DNA of 64,000 nt from the NCBI RefSeq assembly GCF_016907675.1, contig NZ_JAFBCJ010000001.1, positions 558,001 to 622,000 of the forward strand, read 5' to 3'. Numbering within the stretch: position 1 is the first letter of the stretch; every line of letters starts with the position of its first letter. The notes under the pieces are model-generated. The model did no database searches. It was not told the origin of the DNA and was given only the letters and a program-made list of their open reading frames with translations. This DNA is from Geodermatophilus bullaregiensis. GTDB lineage: Bacteria; Actinomycetota; Actinomycetes; Mycobacteriales; Geodermatophilaceae. The translations under genes and the position numbers were made by a program. Below, one piece after another: positions 20,774-30,794 of this stretch.

Positions 20774-21895
20774 GGCGTCGAACAACGGTTCCGACGACGA
20801 ACCCGGGTCGCGCGGGACGGCTGTGACCCCGCCGAGGGGGATCCCGCCGCGCGGCACCGGCCGGCCGAGGTGCCGCCAGGCCGCCTCCGTGGCCACCCGC
20901 CCGCGCGGCGTGCGCGCCAGCAGGCCGGCCCGCACGAGGAACGGCTCGCACACCTCCTCCACGGTGTGCGACTCCTCCCCCACCGCGACCGCGAGGGTGC
21001 TCACACCCACCGGGCCGCCGTTGAACCGGGCGACGAGCGCCTCGAGCACCGCGCGGTCGAGCCGGTCGAGACCGAGGTCGTCGACGTCGTAGAGCGCCAG
21101 CGCGGCCTGCGCGACGGCGCGGGTCACCCGGCCGTCGCCCTCGACCTCGGCGTAGTCGCGCACCCGCCGCAGCAGCCGGTTGGCGATGCGCGGCGTGCCG
21201 CGGGAGCGGCCGGCGATCTCGGCCGACCCGTCCTCGGTCAGCTCGACGCCGAGCAGCTCCGCGCTGCGGGCGAGCACCAGCTGCAGCTCCGCGGGCTCGT
21301 AGAACTCCATCTGCCCGACGAAGCCGAAGCGGTCGCGCAGCGGCCCGGTGAGCAGCCCGGCCCGGGTGGTCGCGCCGACCAGGGTGAACGGGTTGATCTC
21401 CAGCGGGATGGCGGTGGCGCCGGGCCCCTTGCCGACGACGACGTCGACGCGGAAGTCCTCCATCGCCATGTACAGCAGTTCCTCGGCCGGCCGCGCGATG
21501 CGGTGGATCTCGTCGATGAACAGCACGTCGCCGGGGCCGAGGTTGGACAGCATCGCGGCGAGGTCGCCGGAGCGCTCGATCGCCGGACCGCTGGTGATCT
21601 TCACCGAGGTGCCCAGCTCGGAGCCGATGATCAGCGCCAGGCTGGTCTTGCCGAGCCCCGGCGGGCCCGACAGCAGCACGTGGTCCGGCGGCCGGCCCCG
21701 GCGCTTGGCGCCCTCGAGCACCAGCGCGAGCTGGCGGGCCACCTTGGGCTGGCCGATGAAGTCGTGCAGCGAGTGCGGCCGCAGCGCCGACTCGACCACC
21801 CGCTCCTCGTCACCGGCCTGCGGCGAGACGCCGAGCTCCCGGCCCGGACCGGCCTCGACCTCGCCGGCGAGCCCCCGGTCGAACGGCGCGCTCAC
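20771..21895 (-). CDS. ruvB: Holliday junction branch migration DNA helicase RuvB
   Basis: 374-residue AAA+ motor that drives branch migration with RuvA. Walker [11 protein letters not shown] (about 76-85), Walker [11 protein letters not shown], sensor [10 protein letters not shown] and the arginine-finger region DRFGF are complete; the C-terminal winged helix ends in [14 protein letters not shown] start. 43 bases separate it from ruvA, in the common order ruvC-ruvA-ruvB. Confidence 0.96.
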   Translation of the reverse strand: MSAPFDRGLAGEVEAGPGRELGVSPQAGDEERVVESALRPHSLHDFIGQPKVARQLALVLEGAKRRGRPPDHVLLSGPPGLGKTSLALIIGSELGTSVKITSGPAIERSGDLAAMLSNLGPGDVLFIDEIHRIARPAEELLYMAMEDFRVDVVVGKGPGATAIPLEINPFTLVGATTRAGLLTGPLRDRFGFVGQMEFYEPAELQLVLARSAELLGVELTEDGSAEIAGRSRGTPRIANRLLRRVRDYAEVEGDGRVTRAVAQAALALYDVDDLGLDRLDRAVLEALVARFNGGPVGVSTLAVAVGEESHTVEEVCEPFLVRAGLLARTPRGRVATEAAWRHLGRPVPRGGIPLGGVTAVPRDPGSSSEPLFDA

Positions 21896-21938
21896 GGTGC
21901 CTCCCGTCCGCTGCCGGCCGGCGGGTCAGCCGGGCCGC

Positions 21939-22583
21939 TCACGACCGGCCCAGCAGCTGCAGGGCCTGGCGCAGCAGCAGCGCGACGTCGACCCGGCCGG
22001 TGGTGGTGAGCTGCTCGTCGGCCACCGGCGTGAGCGCGGTGATCGCGGTGTCGGCCTCGCGGCTGCTCCAGCCCAGCCCGACCAGCGCCGAGGCGAGCTG
22101 GTCCCGCCACGGCGCCACCGGCGTGAGCGGGGCGAGCCCGGCCGGCGCCGACGCCGGACCGTCGAGCTGGGTGTCCGCCGTCGTCGTCCCCAGCCGGTCG
22201 CGCAGCTCGAGGATCAGCCGCTCGGCGCCCTTCCTGCCGATGCCGGGCACCTGCATCAGCGCCTTGACGTCGGCCATCGACACCGCGCGGCGGACCTCCC
22301 GCGGCGGGTGGATGGCCAGCACCGCCTGGGCCAGCCGCGGGCCGACGCCGTTGGCCGTCTGCAGCAGCTCGAACAGCTGGCGCTCGTCGTCGTCGGCGAA
22401 GCCGTAGAGGGTGAGGGAGTCCTCGCGGACGACGAGGCTGGTGGCCAGCCGCGCGTCCTGGCCCACCGTGAGGCGGGCGATGGTGCCCGGCGTGCACTGC
22501 ACGGCCAGGCCGACCCCGCCGACCTCGACCACCGCGCCGTCGGGCGAGACCGCGGCCACCCGGCCGTTGACGCTGGCGATCAC
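21939..22583 (-). CDS. ruvA: Holliday junction branch migration complex subunit RuvA
   Basis: 214 residues. The N-terminal OB-fold ([25 protein letters not shown]) binds the junction, two helix-hairpin-helix motifs follow ([17 protein letters not shown] and [19 protein letters not shown]), and the C-terminal domain that contacts RuvB ends in [13 protein letters not shown] start overlapping the ruvC stop (GTGA). Confidence 0.95.
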   Translation of the reverse strand: MIASVNGRVAAVSPDGAVVEVGGVGLAVQCTPGTIARLTVGQDARLATSLVVREDSLTLYGFADDDERQLFELLQTANGVGPRLAQAVLAIHPPREVRRAVSMADVKALMQVPGIGRKGAERLILELRDRLGTTTADTQLDGPASAPAGLAPLTPVAPWRDQLASALVGLGWSSREADTAITALTPVADEQLTTTGRVDVALLLRQALQLLGRS

Positions 22584-23146
22584 CGGGACACCCCCGTCCA
22601 CCGCGGCAGCGTCGTCGAGCGCACCGGCGCGCCGATGCCACCGGCGATCGCGGCGACCCGCAGCCGGTCCTGCGCCGGGCCGCGCCACACGTGGCAGACC
22701 GCCAGCGCCAGGGCGTCGGCGGCGTCGGCCGGCTTCGGGGCGGCCGGGAGGCCCAGCACCCGGGTGACCATGAGGGTGACCTGCTCCTTGTCCGCGCGGC
22801 CGTTGCCGGAGATGGCCGCCTTGACCTCGCTCGGCGTGTGCCAGGCGACCGGCCGGTCGGCCTGCGCGGCGGCCAGCGCCGCGACCCCGGCCGCCTGGGC
22901 GGTGCCGGTGGCGGTGCCCTTGTTGTTCTGGGTGAACACCCGCTCGATGGCCACGACGTCGGGCCGGTGCTCGCGCAGCAGCGCCGTCACCTGGGTGTGC
23001 AGCTCGAGCAGCCGCAGCTCCAGGTCGAGCTCGGCGGAGCTGCGGATGACCCCCACCCCGACGGCGGCCGGGCGGGCGCCGGGGCGGCCGTCGACCACGC
23101 CCCAGCCGCACCGGGTCAGCCCCGGGTCGATGCCGAGCACCCGCAT
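22580..23146 (-). CDS. ruvC: Crossover junction endodeoxyribonuclease RuvC
   Basis: 188-residue Holliday-junction resolvase with an RNase H fold. Catalytic acidic residues are in [11 protein letters not shown] (Asp7), [12 protein letters not shown] (Glu) and [13 protein letters not shown] (Asp pair). ATG start. The upstream region holds a LexA-type SOS box (23167-23182) and a TAGCCT -10-like element, so ruvCAB is probably DNA-damage inducible. Confidence 0.95.
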   Translation of the reverse strand: MRVLGIDPGLTRCGWGVVDGRPGARPAAVGVGVIRSSAELDLELRLLELHTQVTALLREHRPDVVAIERVFTQNNKGTATGTAQAAGVAALAAAQADRPVAWHTPSEVKAAISGNGRADKEQVTLMVTRVLGLPAAPKPADAADALALAVCHVWRGPAQDRLRVAAIAGGIGAPVRSTTLPRWTGVSR

Positions 23147-23166
23147 GTGAAGCCGCCTCCGAAAGC

Positions 23167-23182
23167 CCGAACTGGTGTTCGA
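23167..23182. promoter_or_regulatory. LexA (SOS) box upstream of ruvC
   Basis: CCGAACTGGTGTTCGA matches the actinobacterial LexA consensus TCGAAC-N4-GTTCGA at 11 of 12 defined positions. It lies between the TAGCCT element and the ruvC ATG, where LexA binding would block transcription. Mycobacterial ruvC is known to be SOS-controlled. Confidence 0.8.
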
Positions 23183-23186
23183 CGGA

Positions 23187-23192
23187 AGGCTA
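23187..23192 (-). promoter_or_regulatory. Putative -10 element (TAGCCT) for ruvCAB
   Basis: Minus-strand TAGCCT, about 40 bases before the ruvC ATG and directly upstream of the SOS box. No clear -35. Confidence 0.45.
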
Positions 23193-23235
23193 ACCGCCCG
23201 GGACGACGTGACGGCGCGACACGCCCGCGCCTCCG

Positions 23236-23305
23236 TGCAGGGGCCCGCGGCGAGCCTGGTGACGTTGCTGGAACGGCCCCGCTGCAGGGGCCCGCGGCGA
23301 GCCTG
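23236..23305. repeat. Direct repeat of 23 bp between yebC and ruvC
   Basis: The same 23-base sequence, containing GGGGCCCGCGGCGAGCC, occurs at 23236-23258 and 23283-23305. The second copy is part of the 57-bp palindromic element at 23274-23330. No reading frame is supported here. Confidence 0.85.
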
Positions 23306-23330
23306 CGAGGGGTGGGGGGCAGCGGGGTCC
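23274..23330. repeat. Dispersed palindromic element, copy 1
   Basis: About 57 bp, read on the minus strand it starts GGACCCCGCTGCC and ends GCAGCGGGGCCG, so the ends are inverted repeats able to form a hairpin. It matches the element at 45867-45923 in opposite orientation at about 48 of 57 positions. It starts just after the yebC stop codon and could also terminate that transcript. Confidence 0.7.
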
Positions 23331-23334
23331 TCCC

Positions 23335-24083
<749 letters not shown>

Positions 24084-24087
<4 letters not shown>

Positions 24088-24761
24088 TGCTCTCCTCCGA
24101 GGTCGGGGGCGCCGGCGCCGGCGCCACTGGGGACTGCCACCGCCCGGCCGACCGCGGCCCTGTGCCGCACGATCCCCACGAACAGCGCGTGGACCCGGGT
24201 GTCCCCGGTCAGCTCGGGGTGGAAGCTGGTGGCCACGACGTCGCCCTGGCGCACCGCGACGATCCTACCGTCGGCCGGTCCGCCCACGACCCGCCCGAGC
24301 ACCTGCACCCCCGGCCCGGCCTCCTCCACCCAGGGCGCGCGGATGAACACCGCCGACAGCGGCCCGCCCGGCACGCCGTCCAGCGCGACCCGCGACTCGA
24401 AGGAGTCGGCCTGCCGGCCGAACGCGTTGCGCCGCACGGTGACGTCGAGGCCGCCGACGGTCGGCTGGTCCGGCGGGGCGTCGAGCAGCCGGTCGGCCAG
24501 CAGCACCAGGCCCGCGCAGGTGCCGTAGGCGGGCAGCCCGCCGCGGACGGCGGCGCGCAGCGGCTCGAGCAGGCCGGTGCGGACGGCGAGCTTCGTCATC
24601 GTCGTCGACTCACCGCCCGGCAGGACCAGCCCGTCGACGGCGGCCAGCTCGTCGGGACGCCGGACGGGCACCGCCTCGGCACCGAGGGCGGCCAGGACGG
24701 CGAGGTGCTCGCGGACGTCGCCCTGCAGGGCCAGCACACCGACGACGGGGGTCCGGGACAC
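24084..24761 (-). CDS. pdxT: Pyridoxal 5'-phosphate synthase glutaminase subunit PdxT
   Basis: 225 residues. Class I glutaminase that supplies ammonia to PdxS for vitamin B6 synthesis. The motifs are LPGGESTTM, the catalytic Cys82 in [10 protein letters not shown], and the His/Glu pair in [15 protein letters not shown] tail of about 30 residues rich in Gly/Ala follows. GTG start with TAGCCT eight bases upstream. Unusually, pdxS is not adjacent: a membrane protein gene lies between the two. Confidence 0.94.
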
Positions 24762-24769
24762 GAGGGACC

Positions 24770-24775
24770 AGGCTA
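24770..24775 (-). promoter_or_regulatory. Putative -10 element (TAGCCT) of leaderless pdxT
   Basis: Minus-strand TAGCCT eight bases before the pdxT GTG, in the 25-base gap after the membrane protein gene; would start a leaderless pdxT-yebC transcript. Confidence 0.45.
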
Positions 24776-24786
24776 CGGCGCGCCCC

Positions 24787-25908
24787 TCACGGCCCGGCCG
24801 CCCGCTGCGAGCTCCAGGTCAGCAGCCGCTCCAGCGGGCCGCGGCCCAGCCGCAGCCGCCACGCCGTGGCCAGCAGCAGGGCGGTGAGGGTGAAGCGCAC
24901 CCACTGACCCCAGTCGGCGGAGGACCCCGACTCCACCACCCGGATGGCGACGATCTGCGCGGTGTAGACCGACAGCGCCAGCGCGCCCACCGACGCCAGC
25001 GGGTACGTCAGCCGCGGCAGCAGGTCGGCGAGCACCAGGCACCCCCCGACGACGGCGACCGCGAACCCGCCCGAGCCGACCACCTCGAACGGCGTGCCGC
25101 TGTGCGGTTGCGCGCCGGCGAACCACGCCGGGTCCCACTCGCCGGAGGAGCCGAAGCCGGCCTCGATCCCGACCAGCCGCCTCCCGGGCGCGAGCTCCCG
25201 GGTGCTCAGCAGGCCACCGAGGTACCCCAGCACCGCGGCGGCCGACCCGGCGGCGACCAGGCCCGCGCGCACCCGGGCGGCCCGCAGGTCCAGCCGACCC
25301 ACCGCCAGCCCGACCAGCACGAAGGCCAGCCAGACCGCCGCCGGGTAGTAGCCGGTGAACAGCAGGAAGGTGAACGCGTCGCCCTCCGCGTCGTGCTCGG
25401 TGGCGTACTGCCCGACGGCGACGGTGAGCGGCGGCGCGGCCAGGACGACGACGCCCGCGGCGAGCAGCAGCCGCGGGGGCGACCAGCGCAGGAACGGCAG
25501 CGCCAGGACGAAGAGCACCGCGTAGACGCCGAGGACGATCGCCACGAAGGTGTCGAGCAGCTCCAGGACGCCGCCGATGGCGAACACCCACGCGGCCCGG
25601 ACCAGCACGCGGGTGCGGGCCCGGGCGAGCTCGCGGCCGGCGAACGGGGTGCGGCCGCCGGACAGCAGCGCGATGGAGATCCCGGCCATCGTGGCGAACA
25701 GGATCGACGAGCGGCCGTCGACGAGCGCCCGCCACGTGGCCGGGTCCCAGCCGAGGTCGCCGGTGTCGCCCAGGTGGGCGCCGAACATGCCGAGGACGGC
25801 CAGCCCGCGGGCGACGTCGAGACCGGCGACCCGCCGTCCGGTCGGGGCGACCGGCTCCGGACCGGCGGGCGCGCCGGCGTCCCCGACGGCCTCCCGCTGC
25901 GCCGTCAC
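24787..25908 (-). CDS. Multi-helix membrane protein, heparan-alpha-glucosaminide acetyltransferase/DUF418-like
   Basis: 373 residues with about ten hydrophobic helices. The start [24 protein letters not shown] is the signature of the HGSNAT/DUF1624 acyltransferase fold (GLDVARGLA), and the C-terminal part ([37 protein letters not shown]) matches DUF418. Membrane acyl transfer is possible but unproven. It starts 8 bases after the pdxS stop and so sits inside the pdxS-pdxT interval. GTG start. Confidence 0.72.
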   Translation of the reverse strand: MTAQREAVGDAGAPAGPEPVAPTGRRVAGLDVARGLAVLGMFGAHLGDTGDLGWDPATWRALVDGRSSILFATMAGISIALLSGGRTPFAGRELARARTRVLVRAAWVFAIGGVLELLDTFVAIVLGVYAVLFVLALPFLRWSPPRLLLAAGVVVLAAPPLTVAVGQYATEHDAEGDAFTFLLFTGYYPAAVWLAFVLVGLAVGRLDLRAARVRAGLVAAGSAAAVLGYLGGLLSTRELAPGRRLVGIEAGFGSSGEWDPAWFAGAQPHSGTPFEVVGSGGFAVAVVGGCLVLADLLPRLTYPLASVGALALSVYTAQIVAIRVVESGSSADWGQWVRFTLTALLLATAWRLRLGRGPLERLLTWSSQRAAGP

Positions 25909-25915
25909 GCCCGGT

Positions 25916-26839
25916 TCACCAGCCGCGGGTGGCGTACCGCTCGCTCGGCGGCAGCGTCGCCACGTCGATGCCGACCATCGGCTCGCCGAGCCCGCGGGAG
26001 ACCTTGGCGATCACGGCGGGGTCGTCGAAGAACGTGGTGGCCTGCACGATCGCCGCGGCGCGCTGGGCCGGGTCGCCGGACTTGAAGACGCCCGAGCCGA
26101 CGAAGACGCCCTCGGCGCCCAGCTGCATCATCATCGCGGCGTCGGCCGGGGTGGCGATCCCGCCGGCGGTGAACAGCACCACCGGCAGCTCCCCGCGCCG
26201 GGCGACCTCGACGACGAGGTCGTGCGGCGCCGAGAGCTCCTTCGCCGCGACGTACAGCTCCGTCTCGTCGAGGGTGGCCAGCCGCTTGATGCCGGTGCGC
26301 AGCGCGCGCATGTGCCGGGTGGCCTCGACGACGTTGCCCGTGCCGGCCTCGCCCTTCGACCGGATCATCGCCGCGCCCTCGGCGATCCGGCGCAGCGCCT
26401 CGCCCAGGTCGGTGGCGCCGCAGACGAAGGGCACGGTGAAGTCGCGCTTGGCGATGTGGTGGGCCTCGTCGGCCGGGGTGAGCACCTCGGACTCGTCGAT
26501 GTAGTCGACACCGAGGCTCTGCAGCACCTGGGCCTCGACGAAGTGGCCGATGCGGGCCTTGGCCATCACCGGGATGGACACCGCGTCGATGATCCCCTGG
26601 ACCAGGTCGGGGTCGCTCATGCGCGCGATGCCGCCCTGCGCGCGGATGTCGGCGGGCACCCGCTCGAGCGCCATGACCGCGACCGCGCCGGCGTCCTCGG
26701 CGATCCGCGCCTGCTCGGGCGTGACGACGTCCATGATCACGCCGCCCTTGAGCTGCTCGGCGAGGCCGCGCTTGACGCGGTCGGTGCCCGTGGCCGGCAC
26801 GGCGGTCGGGGAGGCGGGGACGTCGGCGTGCGAGGACAC
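25916..26839 (-). CDS. pdxS: Pyridoxal 5'-phosphate synthase lyase subunit PdxS
   Basis: 307 residues by the chosen start. Makes pyridoxal 5'-phosphate from ribose 5-phosphate, glyceraldehyde 3-phosphate and ammonia delivered by PdxT. The TIM-barrel motifs include [27 protein letters not shown] (Schiff-base lysine at about 94), [15 protein letters not shown] and [13 protein letters not shown]. The GTG at 26839 is preferred over an upstream ATG because a GGAG Shine-Dalgarno lies seven bases before it and the protein then has normal length. Confidence 0.95.
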   Translation of the reverse strand: MSSHADVPASPTAVPATGTDRVKRGLAEQLKGGVIMDVVTPEQARIAEDAGAVAVMALERVPADIRAQGGIARMSDPDLVQGIIDAVSIPVMAKARIGHFVEAQVLQSLGVDYIDESEVLTPADEAHHIAKRDFTVPFVCGATDLGEALRRIAEGAAMIRSKGEAGTGNVVEATRHMRALRTGIKRLATLDETELYVAAKELSAPHDLVVEVARRGELPVVLFTAGGIATPADAAMMMQLGAEGVFVGSGVFKSGDPAQRAAAIVQATTFFDDPAVIAKVSRGLGEPMVGIDVATLPPSERYATRGW

Positions 26840-26903
26840 GGGCTGCTCCAGGAGGGGTACGGCCGGGCCGGACACGGCGCACGGCCCGCCCATCGTAGAG
26901 CGG

Positions 26904-27437
26904 TCAGCGCAGGGCGGAGGTGCCGCTGGTCACGGCGTCCAGGCCGTCCTCGACGTCGAAGAACCGGGGCAGCGGCTGGTCGGCGTGCAGCCGGAGCAGC
27001 CGGGGCAGCCGCCGCTCGCGCAGCAGGTGGGTGTCGCGGACGGCGTCGTTGTAGAAGCGGCGGGCCAGCGCGATGCGGTCCTCGGCCTCGGCGAGCGCGC
27101 CCAGCAGCGCCGGCGGCACGCCGGGCAGGTCGGCCGGCAGGGCCCGCAGCTCCCGGCCGAGGGCGTTCTCGGCCAGCTCGCGGTCGCCGGCCGGGAGCTC
27201 GCGGGCCTCGTGGGCGGCGGTCTTGAGCCGGGTGGTGCGGTCCTCGCCCAGGACGGCGGAGTGCTCGGAGGCCAGGTCGGCGGCGAGCGCGGCGCGCTGC
27301 TGCAGCCGGGCGTCGAGCACCGTCCAGGCCCGCGCCATGCGTCCCTCGAGGCGACGGAGGCGGGTCAGCGTCCACGCCGTCCAGGCCAGCAGGAGGACGA
27401 CGACGCCGGCGAGGAGCATCAGGGCGTCGGGCGTCAC
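26904..27437 (-). CDS. LemA family protein
   Basis: 177 residues. One N-terminal membrane helix (about 5-22) followed by a long helical region starting [23 protein letters not shown], with the family features [21 protein letters not shown] near the C-terminus. Function of LemA proteins is unknown. GTG start; a TAGCGT hexamer seven bases upstream uses the pimA stop codon, so it is either a leaderless promoter or chance. Gap to pimA is 10 bases. Confidence 0.78.
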   Translation of the reverse strand: MTPDALMLLAGVVVLLLAWTAWTLTRLRRLEGRMARAWTVLDARLQQRAALAADLASEHSAVLGEDRTTRLKTAAHEARELPAGDRELAENALGRELRALPADLPGVPPALLGALAEAEDRIALARRFYNDAVRDTHLLRERRLPRLLRLHADQPLPRFFDVEDGLDAVTSGTSALR

Positions 27438-27444
27438 TCACCCC

Positions 27445-27450
27445 ACGCTA
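27445..27450 (-). promoter_or_regulatory. Possible -10 element (TAGCGT) before the LemA gene
   Basis: Minus-strand TAGCGT seven bases before the GTG; its TAG is also the pimA stop codon, which lowers confidence. Confidence 0.3.
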
Positions 27451-28653
27451 GCGGCGGACCCCCCGTGGCGGGGACGGCCACGCCCCGTCATCGGTCACCG
27501 CGGCCAGGTCCCCGTCGTCGGCGGCCGTGACCCCACCGGCGCCGGGCAGGACGACGGTCTCGTAGACGGCGAGCACCCGGCGGGCCACCACCTGCCAGTC
27601 GTAGCCGGCCGCCACCTCCCGGCCGGTCGCGGACAGGCGGGCCCGGCGGTCGGGGTCGGTGAGCAGGTCGGACAGCGCCCGGGCCAGCGCGGCGCTGTCG
27701 CCGCGGCGGACCAGCACGCCGGCCGCGCCGTCCTCGAGCACGCGGACGAAGGCGTCGAGGTCGCTGGCCACGATCGGCGCGCCGGCGGCCATCGCCTCGA
27801 TGAGCACGATCCCGAAGGACTCACCCAGCAGGTTGGGCGCGCAGTACACGTCGACCGACCGCAGGAAGGCAGCCTTCTGCGCCTCGGTGAGCTCGCCGAG
27901 CAACGACACGTGCGGGGCGAGGTCCTCGCCGAGCAGCTCCCGGACCGCGTCGGGATCGCCCCGGCCGGCGATCAGCAGCCGCGCGCCGGGGTGCTCGCGG
28001 ACGACGCCGCGCATGGCCTCCAGCAGCACCGGCAGGCCCTTGCGCGGCTCGTCGTAGCGGCCGAGGAAACCGATCGTCGGCCCGTCCACGCCGCGGGTGT
28101 GGCCGGGCAGCGAGGGGCCCTGCGCGAAGGGCGCGACGTGCACCCCGTTGGGGATGATCACCGCGTCGTTGCCCAGGTGCTCGACCTGCACCCGGCGGGC
28201 GGAGTCCGACACCGCGATGCGCCCGGAGATCTTCTCCAGCCACGGGCGGATGAGGGGGCCGACGGCAGCCAGCCACTTGGAGCGGATCGTGGCGGCGTGG
28301 TAGGTCGCCACGATCGGGCCGGTGGCGATCATGCAGACGACCAGGGAGACCGAGGGTGTCGCCGGCTCGTGCACGTGGACGACGTCGAAGTCGCCCTCTC
28401 GCAACCAGCGCCGCACGCGGGTGGCGCTGACCGGCCCGAGCTGCAGGCTGGCCATCGAGCCGTTGTAGGGGACCGGCACGGCGCGCCCGGCCCAGGTCGC
28501 GTGCTCGGCCGGCAGCGACTCCTCGTGCTCCGCAGGGGTGAGCACCTCGACGTGGTGGCCCAGGCCGCGCAGCGTCTCGGCGAGGTCGCGCACGTGGTAC
28601 TGGACCCCGCCGGGGACGTCCCACTGGTAGGGGCAGACCAGGCCGATCCGCAT
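27448..28653 (-). CDS. pimA: Phosphatidyl-myo-inositol mannosyltransferase PimA
   Basis: 401-residue GT4 (GT-B fold) glycosyltransferase that adds the first mannose to phosphatidylinositol on the cytoplasmic face. The start MRIGLVCPYQWDVPGGVQYH and DVVHVHEPATPS are typical of PimA; the donor-binding GT4 motif is ESFGIVLIEAMAAGAPIVASD. One base overlaps the patA stop. It belongs to the thrS-HIT-pgsA-patA-pimA block known from mycobacteria, which supports the assignment over a generic glycosyltransferase. Confidence 0.92.
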   Translation of the reverse strand: MRIGLVCPYQWDVPGGVQYHVRDLAETLRGLGHHVEVLTPAEHEESLPAEHATWAGRAVPVPYNGSMASLQLGPVSATRVRRWLREGDFDVVHVHEPATPSVSLVVCMIATGPIVATYHAATIRSKWLAAVGPLIRPWLEKISGRIAVSDSARRVQVEHLGNDAVIIPNGVHVAPFAQGPSLPGHTRGVDGPTIGFLGRYDEPRKGLPVLLEAMRGVVREHPGARLLIAGRGDPDAVRELLGEDLAPHVSLLGELTEAQKAAFLRSVDVYCAPNLLGESFGIVLIEAMAAGAPIVASDLDAFVRVLEDGAAGVLVRRGDSAALARALSDLLTDPDRRARLSATGREVAAGYDWQVVARRVLAVYETVVLPGAGGVTAADDGDLAAVTDDGAWPSPPRGVRR

Positions 28654-29588
28654 CAGCCGCGCTCCCCCGCCGGCGGGTCCGGCGGCACGTCGGCCCAGAT
28701 CCGGCCCAGCACGTGCCAGTCCTCGGGGCGGACGGCGAGGTCCTGGGTGAAGGCGTCGGCGACGCCCTGCATCGCGGCGGCGACCCGGTCGCGCAACCTC
28801 CCCGGCCCGTCGACCGGCACCTCGGGCCGGACCGCGAACTCCCAGCCGCGGTCGGTGAAGCGGCAGACGGCCGGGTGCAGCGCCGCGCCGGTCTGGGCGG
28901 CCAGCAGCGCGGGGCCGCCGGGCATCGTGGCCCGCCGGGCGAAGAGGTCCACGGGGACGCCGCCGGAGCCCAGGTCGCGGTCGACGAGCAGGCAGCTGAA
29001 GCCGCCGCCGGCCAGCCACTCGCGCAGCACGGCGGAGCTGGGCCGCGCTCCCCCGGTCAGCGGCAGCACCTCGATGCCGAGGGACGCGCGGTAGTCGAGG
29101 AACCGCCGGTAGAGCGACTCGGGCCGCAGCCGCTCGGCGACGGTCGTGAACGGCCCGCCCAGCCAGTCGACGAGCCACACCCCCGCGGCGTCCCAGTTCC
29201 CGCTGTGCGGCAGGGCGACGACGACGCCGCGGCCGTCGGCCCGGGCCTTCTCGAGGTGCTCGACGCCGGAGCTGGCGGTGTCGGCCACGATCCGCTCGCC
29301 GGGCAGCCGCGGCAGGCGGAAGGCCTCCTGCCAGTACCGGGCGTAGGAGCGCACCGCCCGGACCGTGAGGTCGGCGAGCTCGTCCTCGCTCAGCCGCCCC
29401 CCGGTGGCCACCCGCAGGTTGGCCCGCAGCTGGCGCACGCGGCGCCCGTCGCGCCCGGCCGCCCACCGGCCGCCGGCGTCGAACGCGCCGCGGGCCACCG
29501 GTTCCGGCAGCCGCTGCACGGCCTGCCAGCCCGCCGCGTAGCCGAGGTCGGTGAGCCGGTCGGCCACGCGGGCGCGCACACCGCTCAC
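28653..29588 (-). CDS. patA: Phosphatidylinositol mannoside acyltransferase
   Basis: 311 residues, member of the lysophospholipid/LpxL acyltransferase family. The catalytic HxxxxD motif is LPHSGNWDAAG. In mycobacteria PatA acylates the mannose of PIM. The GTG at 29588 overlaps the pgsA stop by four bases; a second in-frame GTG three codons later is possible. Identity rests on family and on gene order between pgsA and pimA. Confidence 0.9.
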   Translation of the reverse strand: MSGVRARVADRLTDLGYAAGWQAVQRLPEPVARGAFDAGGRWAAGRDGRRVRQLRANLRVATGGRLSEDELADLTVRAVRSYARYWQEAFRLPRLPGERIVADTASSGVEHLEKARADGRGVVVALPHSGNWDAAGVWLVDWLGGPFTTVAERLRPESLYRRFLDYRASLGIEVLPLTGGARPSSAVLREWLAGGGFSCLLVDRDLGSGGVPVDLFARRATMPGGPALLAAQTGAALHPAVCRFTDRGWEFAVRPEVPVDGPGRLRDRVAAAMQGVADAFTQDLAVRPEDWHVLGRIWADVPPDPPAGERG

Positions 29589-30220
29589 CGCGCCGGCGTG
29601 GACGCCGCCGGCGCCGCCTCGCCGCGGGCGCCGCGGTGCACGGCGACCACCCGCTGCGCGACGGTCACCGCACCGCCGGCGACCAGCAGCCACAGGCCGA
29701 CGTCGACGGCGTGGGGCAGGCCCAGGCCGGTGAGGCCGGTGCCGGTGAGCACCAGGATGAGCCGCTCGGTGCGCTCGACCAGCCCGACGTCGCAGGGGAT
29801 GCCGACTCCCTCGGCGCGGGCCTTGATGTAGCTGGTCAGCACGCCGAGGACGAGGCCGAGCAGGGCGAGCAGGGCGAGCAGCCGGTTCCCGCCGCTGCCG
29901 GTGTACCACCACACCAGCGCCCCGAAGACGGCGGCGTCGACGGCCCGGTCGCAGGTGGAGTCGAGGACGGCGCCGAACGCCGACCCGCCGCCGCGGGCCC
30001 GGGCCAGGGCGCCGTCGAGCATGTCGAGGAACACGAACAGCGTCACGGTGAACGCGCCCCAGAACAGCGAGCCGTGCGCGATGAGCAGCACCGCGCCGGC
30101 CATCGCGCCGAGCGTGCCGGTGACCGTGACCATGTCCGGGGTCACCCCGGCCCGGGCCAGTTGCGCCACCACCGGCGCCCAGAAGCGGCCGACGGCGGCG
30201 CGGGCTCCCTGCCCCAGCAC
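29585..30220 (-). CDS. pgsA: Phosphatidylinositol phosphate synthase
   Basis: 211-residue integral membrane CDP-alcohol phosphatidyltransferase. The family motif D-x2-DG-x2-AR-x8-G-x3-D-x3-D is seen as DMLDGALARARGGG then FGAVLDSTCDR. Several membrane helices surround it. In actinobacteria the enzyme couples CDP-diacylglycerol with inositol phosphate as the first step toward PIM. GTG start, one base after the HIT gene stop. Confidence 0.92.
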   Translation of the reverse strand: MLGQGARAAVGRFWAPVVAQLARAGVTPDMVTVTGTLGAMAGAVLLIAHGSLFWGAFTVTLFVFLDMLDGALARARGGGSAFGAVLDSTCDRAVDAAVFGALVWWYTGSGGNRLLALLALLGLVLGVLTSYIKARAEGVGIPCDVGLVERTERLILVLTGTGLTGLGLPHAVDVGLWLLVAGGAVTVAQRVVAVHRGARGEAAPAASTPAR

Positions 30221-30221
30221 G

Positions 30222-30794
30222 TCAGCCCTCCCGCACCGGGGACGCCGGCCAGTTCTTGGCCAGCAGCGCCCGCGTCTCGGCCAGGACCTGCGGCAGGACC
30301 CGGGTCAGCCCGAGGACCGGCATGAAGTTGGTGTCACCGCCCCAGCGCGGCACCGCGTGCTGGTGCAGGTGGTCGGCGATGCCGGCGCCGGCCACCGCGC
30401 CCTGGTTCATCCCGATGTTGAAGCCGTGCGCGCCGGTCACCTGTCGCACCACCCGCATCGCCGTCTGCGTGAACGAGCCCAGCTCGGCGACCTCGGCGTC
30501 GGTGAGGTCGGTGTAGTCGGGCACGTGCCGGTACGGGACCACCATGAGGTGTCCGGCGTTGTAGGGGTAGAGGTTCAGGACGGCGAACACCGTCTCGCCC
30601 CGGGCGACGACCAGTCCCTCCTCGTCCGGCATGGACGGGATGAGGCAGAACGGGCAGTCGTGCTCACCGGTGGGCTTGCCCGAGCCGCGGATGTAGGCCA
30701 TCCGGTACGGCGTCCACAGGTGCTCGAAGACGGTGGCCGGGCCGCCGTCGTCGCTGGAGACCGGGACGGAGAACCCGTCCGGGCCGGTGGTCAC
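30222..30794 (-). CDS. HIT-domain protein (AP4A phosphorylase type)
   Basis: 190 residues. The histidine triad is [13 protein letters not shown], and the N-terminal CPFC (with a later His) fits the zinc site of this group. The fold motif [19 protein letters not shown] is complete. The mycobacterial orthologue at this position (Rv2613c) is an AP4A phosphorylase. The GTG overlaps the thrS stop (GTGA). Confidence 0.9.
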   Translation of the reverse strand: MTTGPDGFSVPVSSDDGGPATVFEHLWTPYRMAYIRGSGKPTGEHDCPFCLIPSMPDEEGLVVARGETVFAVLNLYPYNAGHLMVVPYRHVPDYTDLTDAEVAELGSFTQTAMRVVRQVTGAHGFNIGMNQGAVAGAGIADHLHQHAVPRWGGDTNFMPVLGLTRVLPQVLAETRALLAKNWPASPVREG

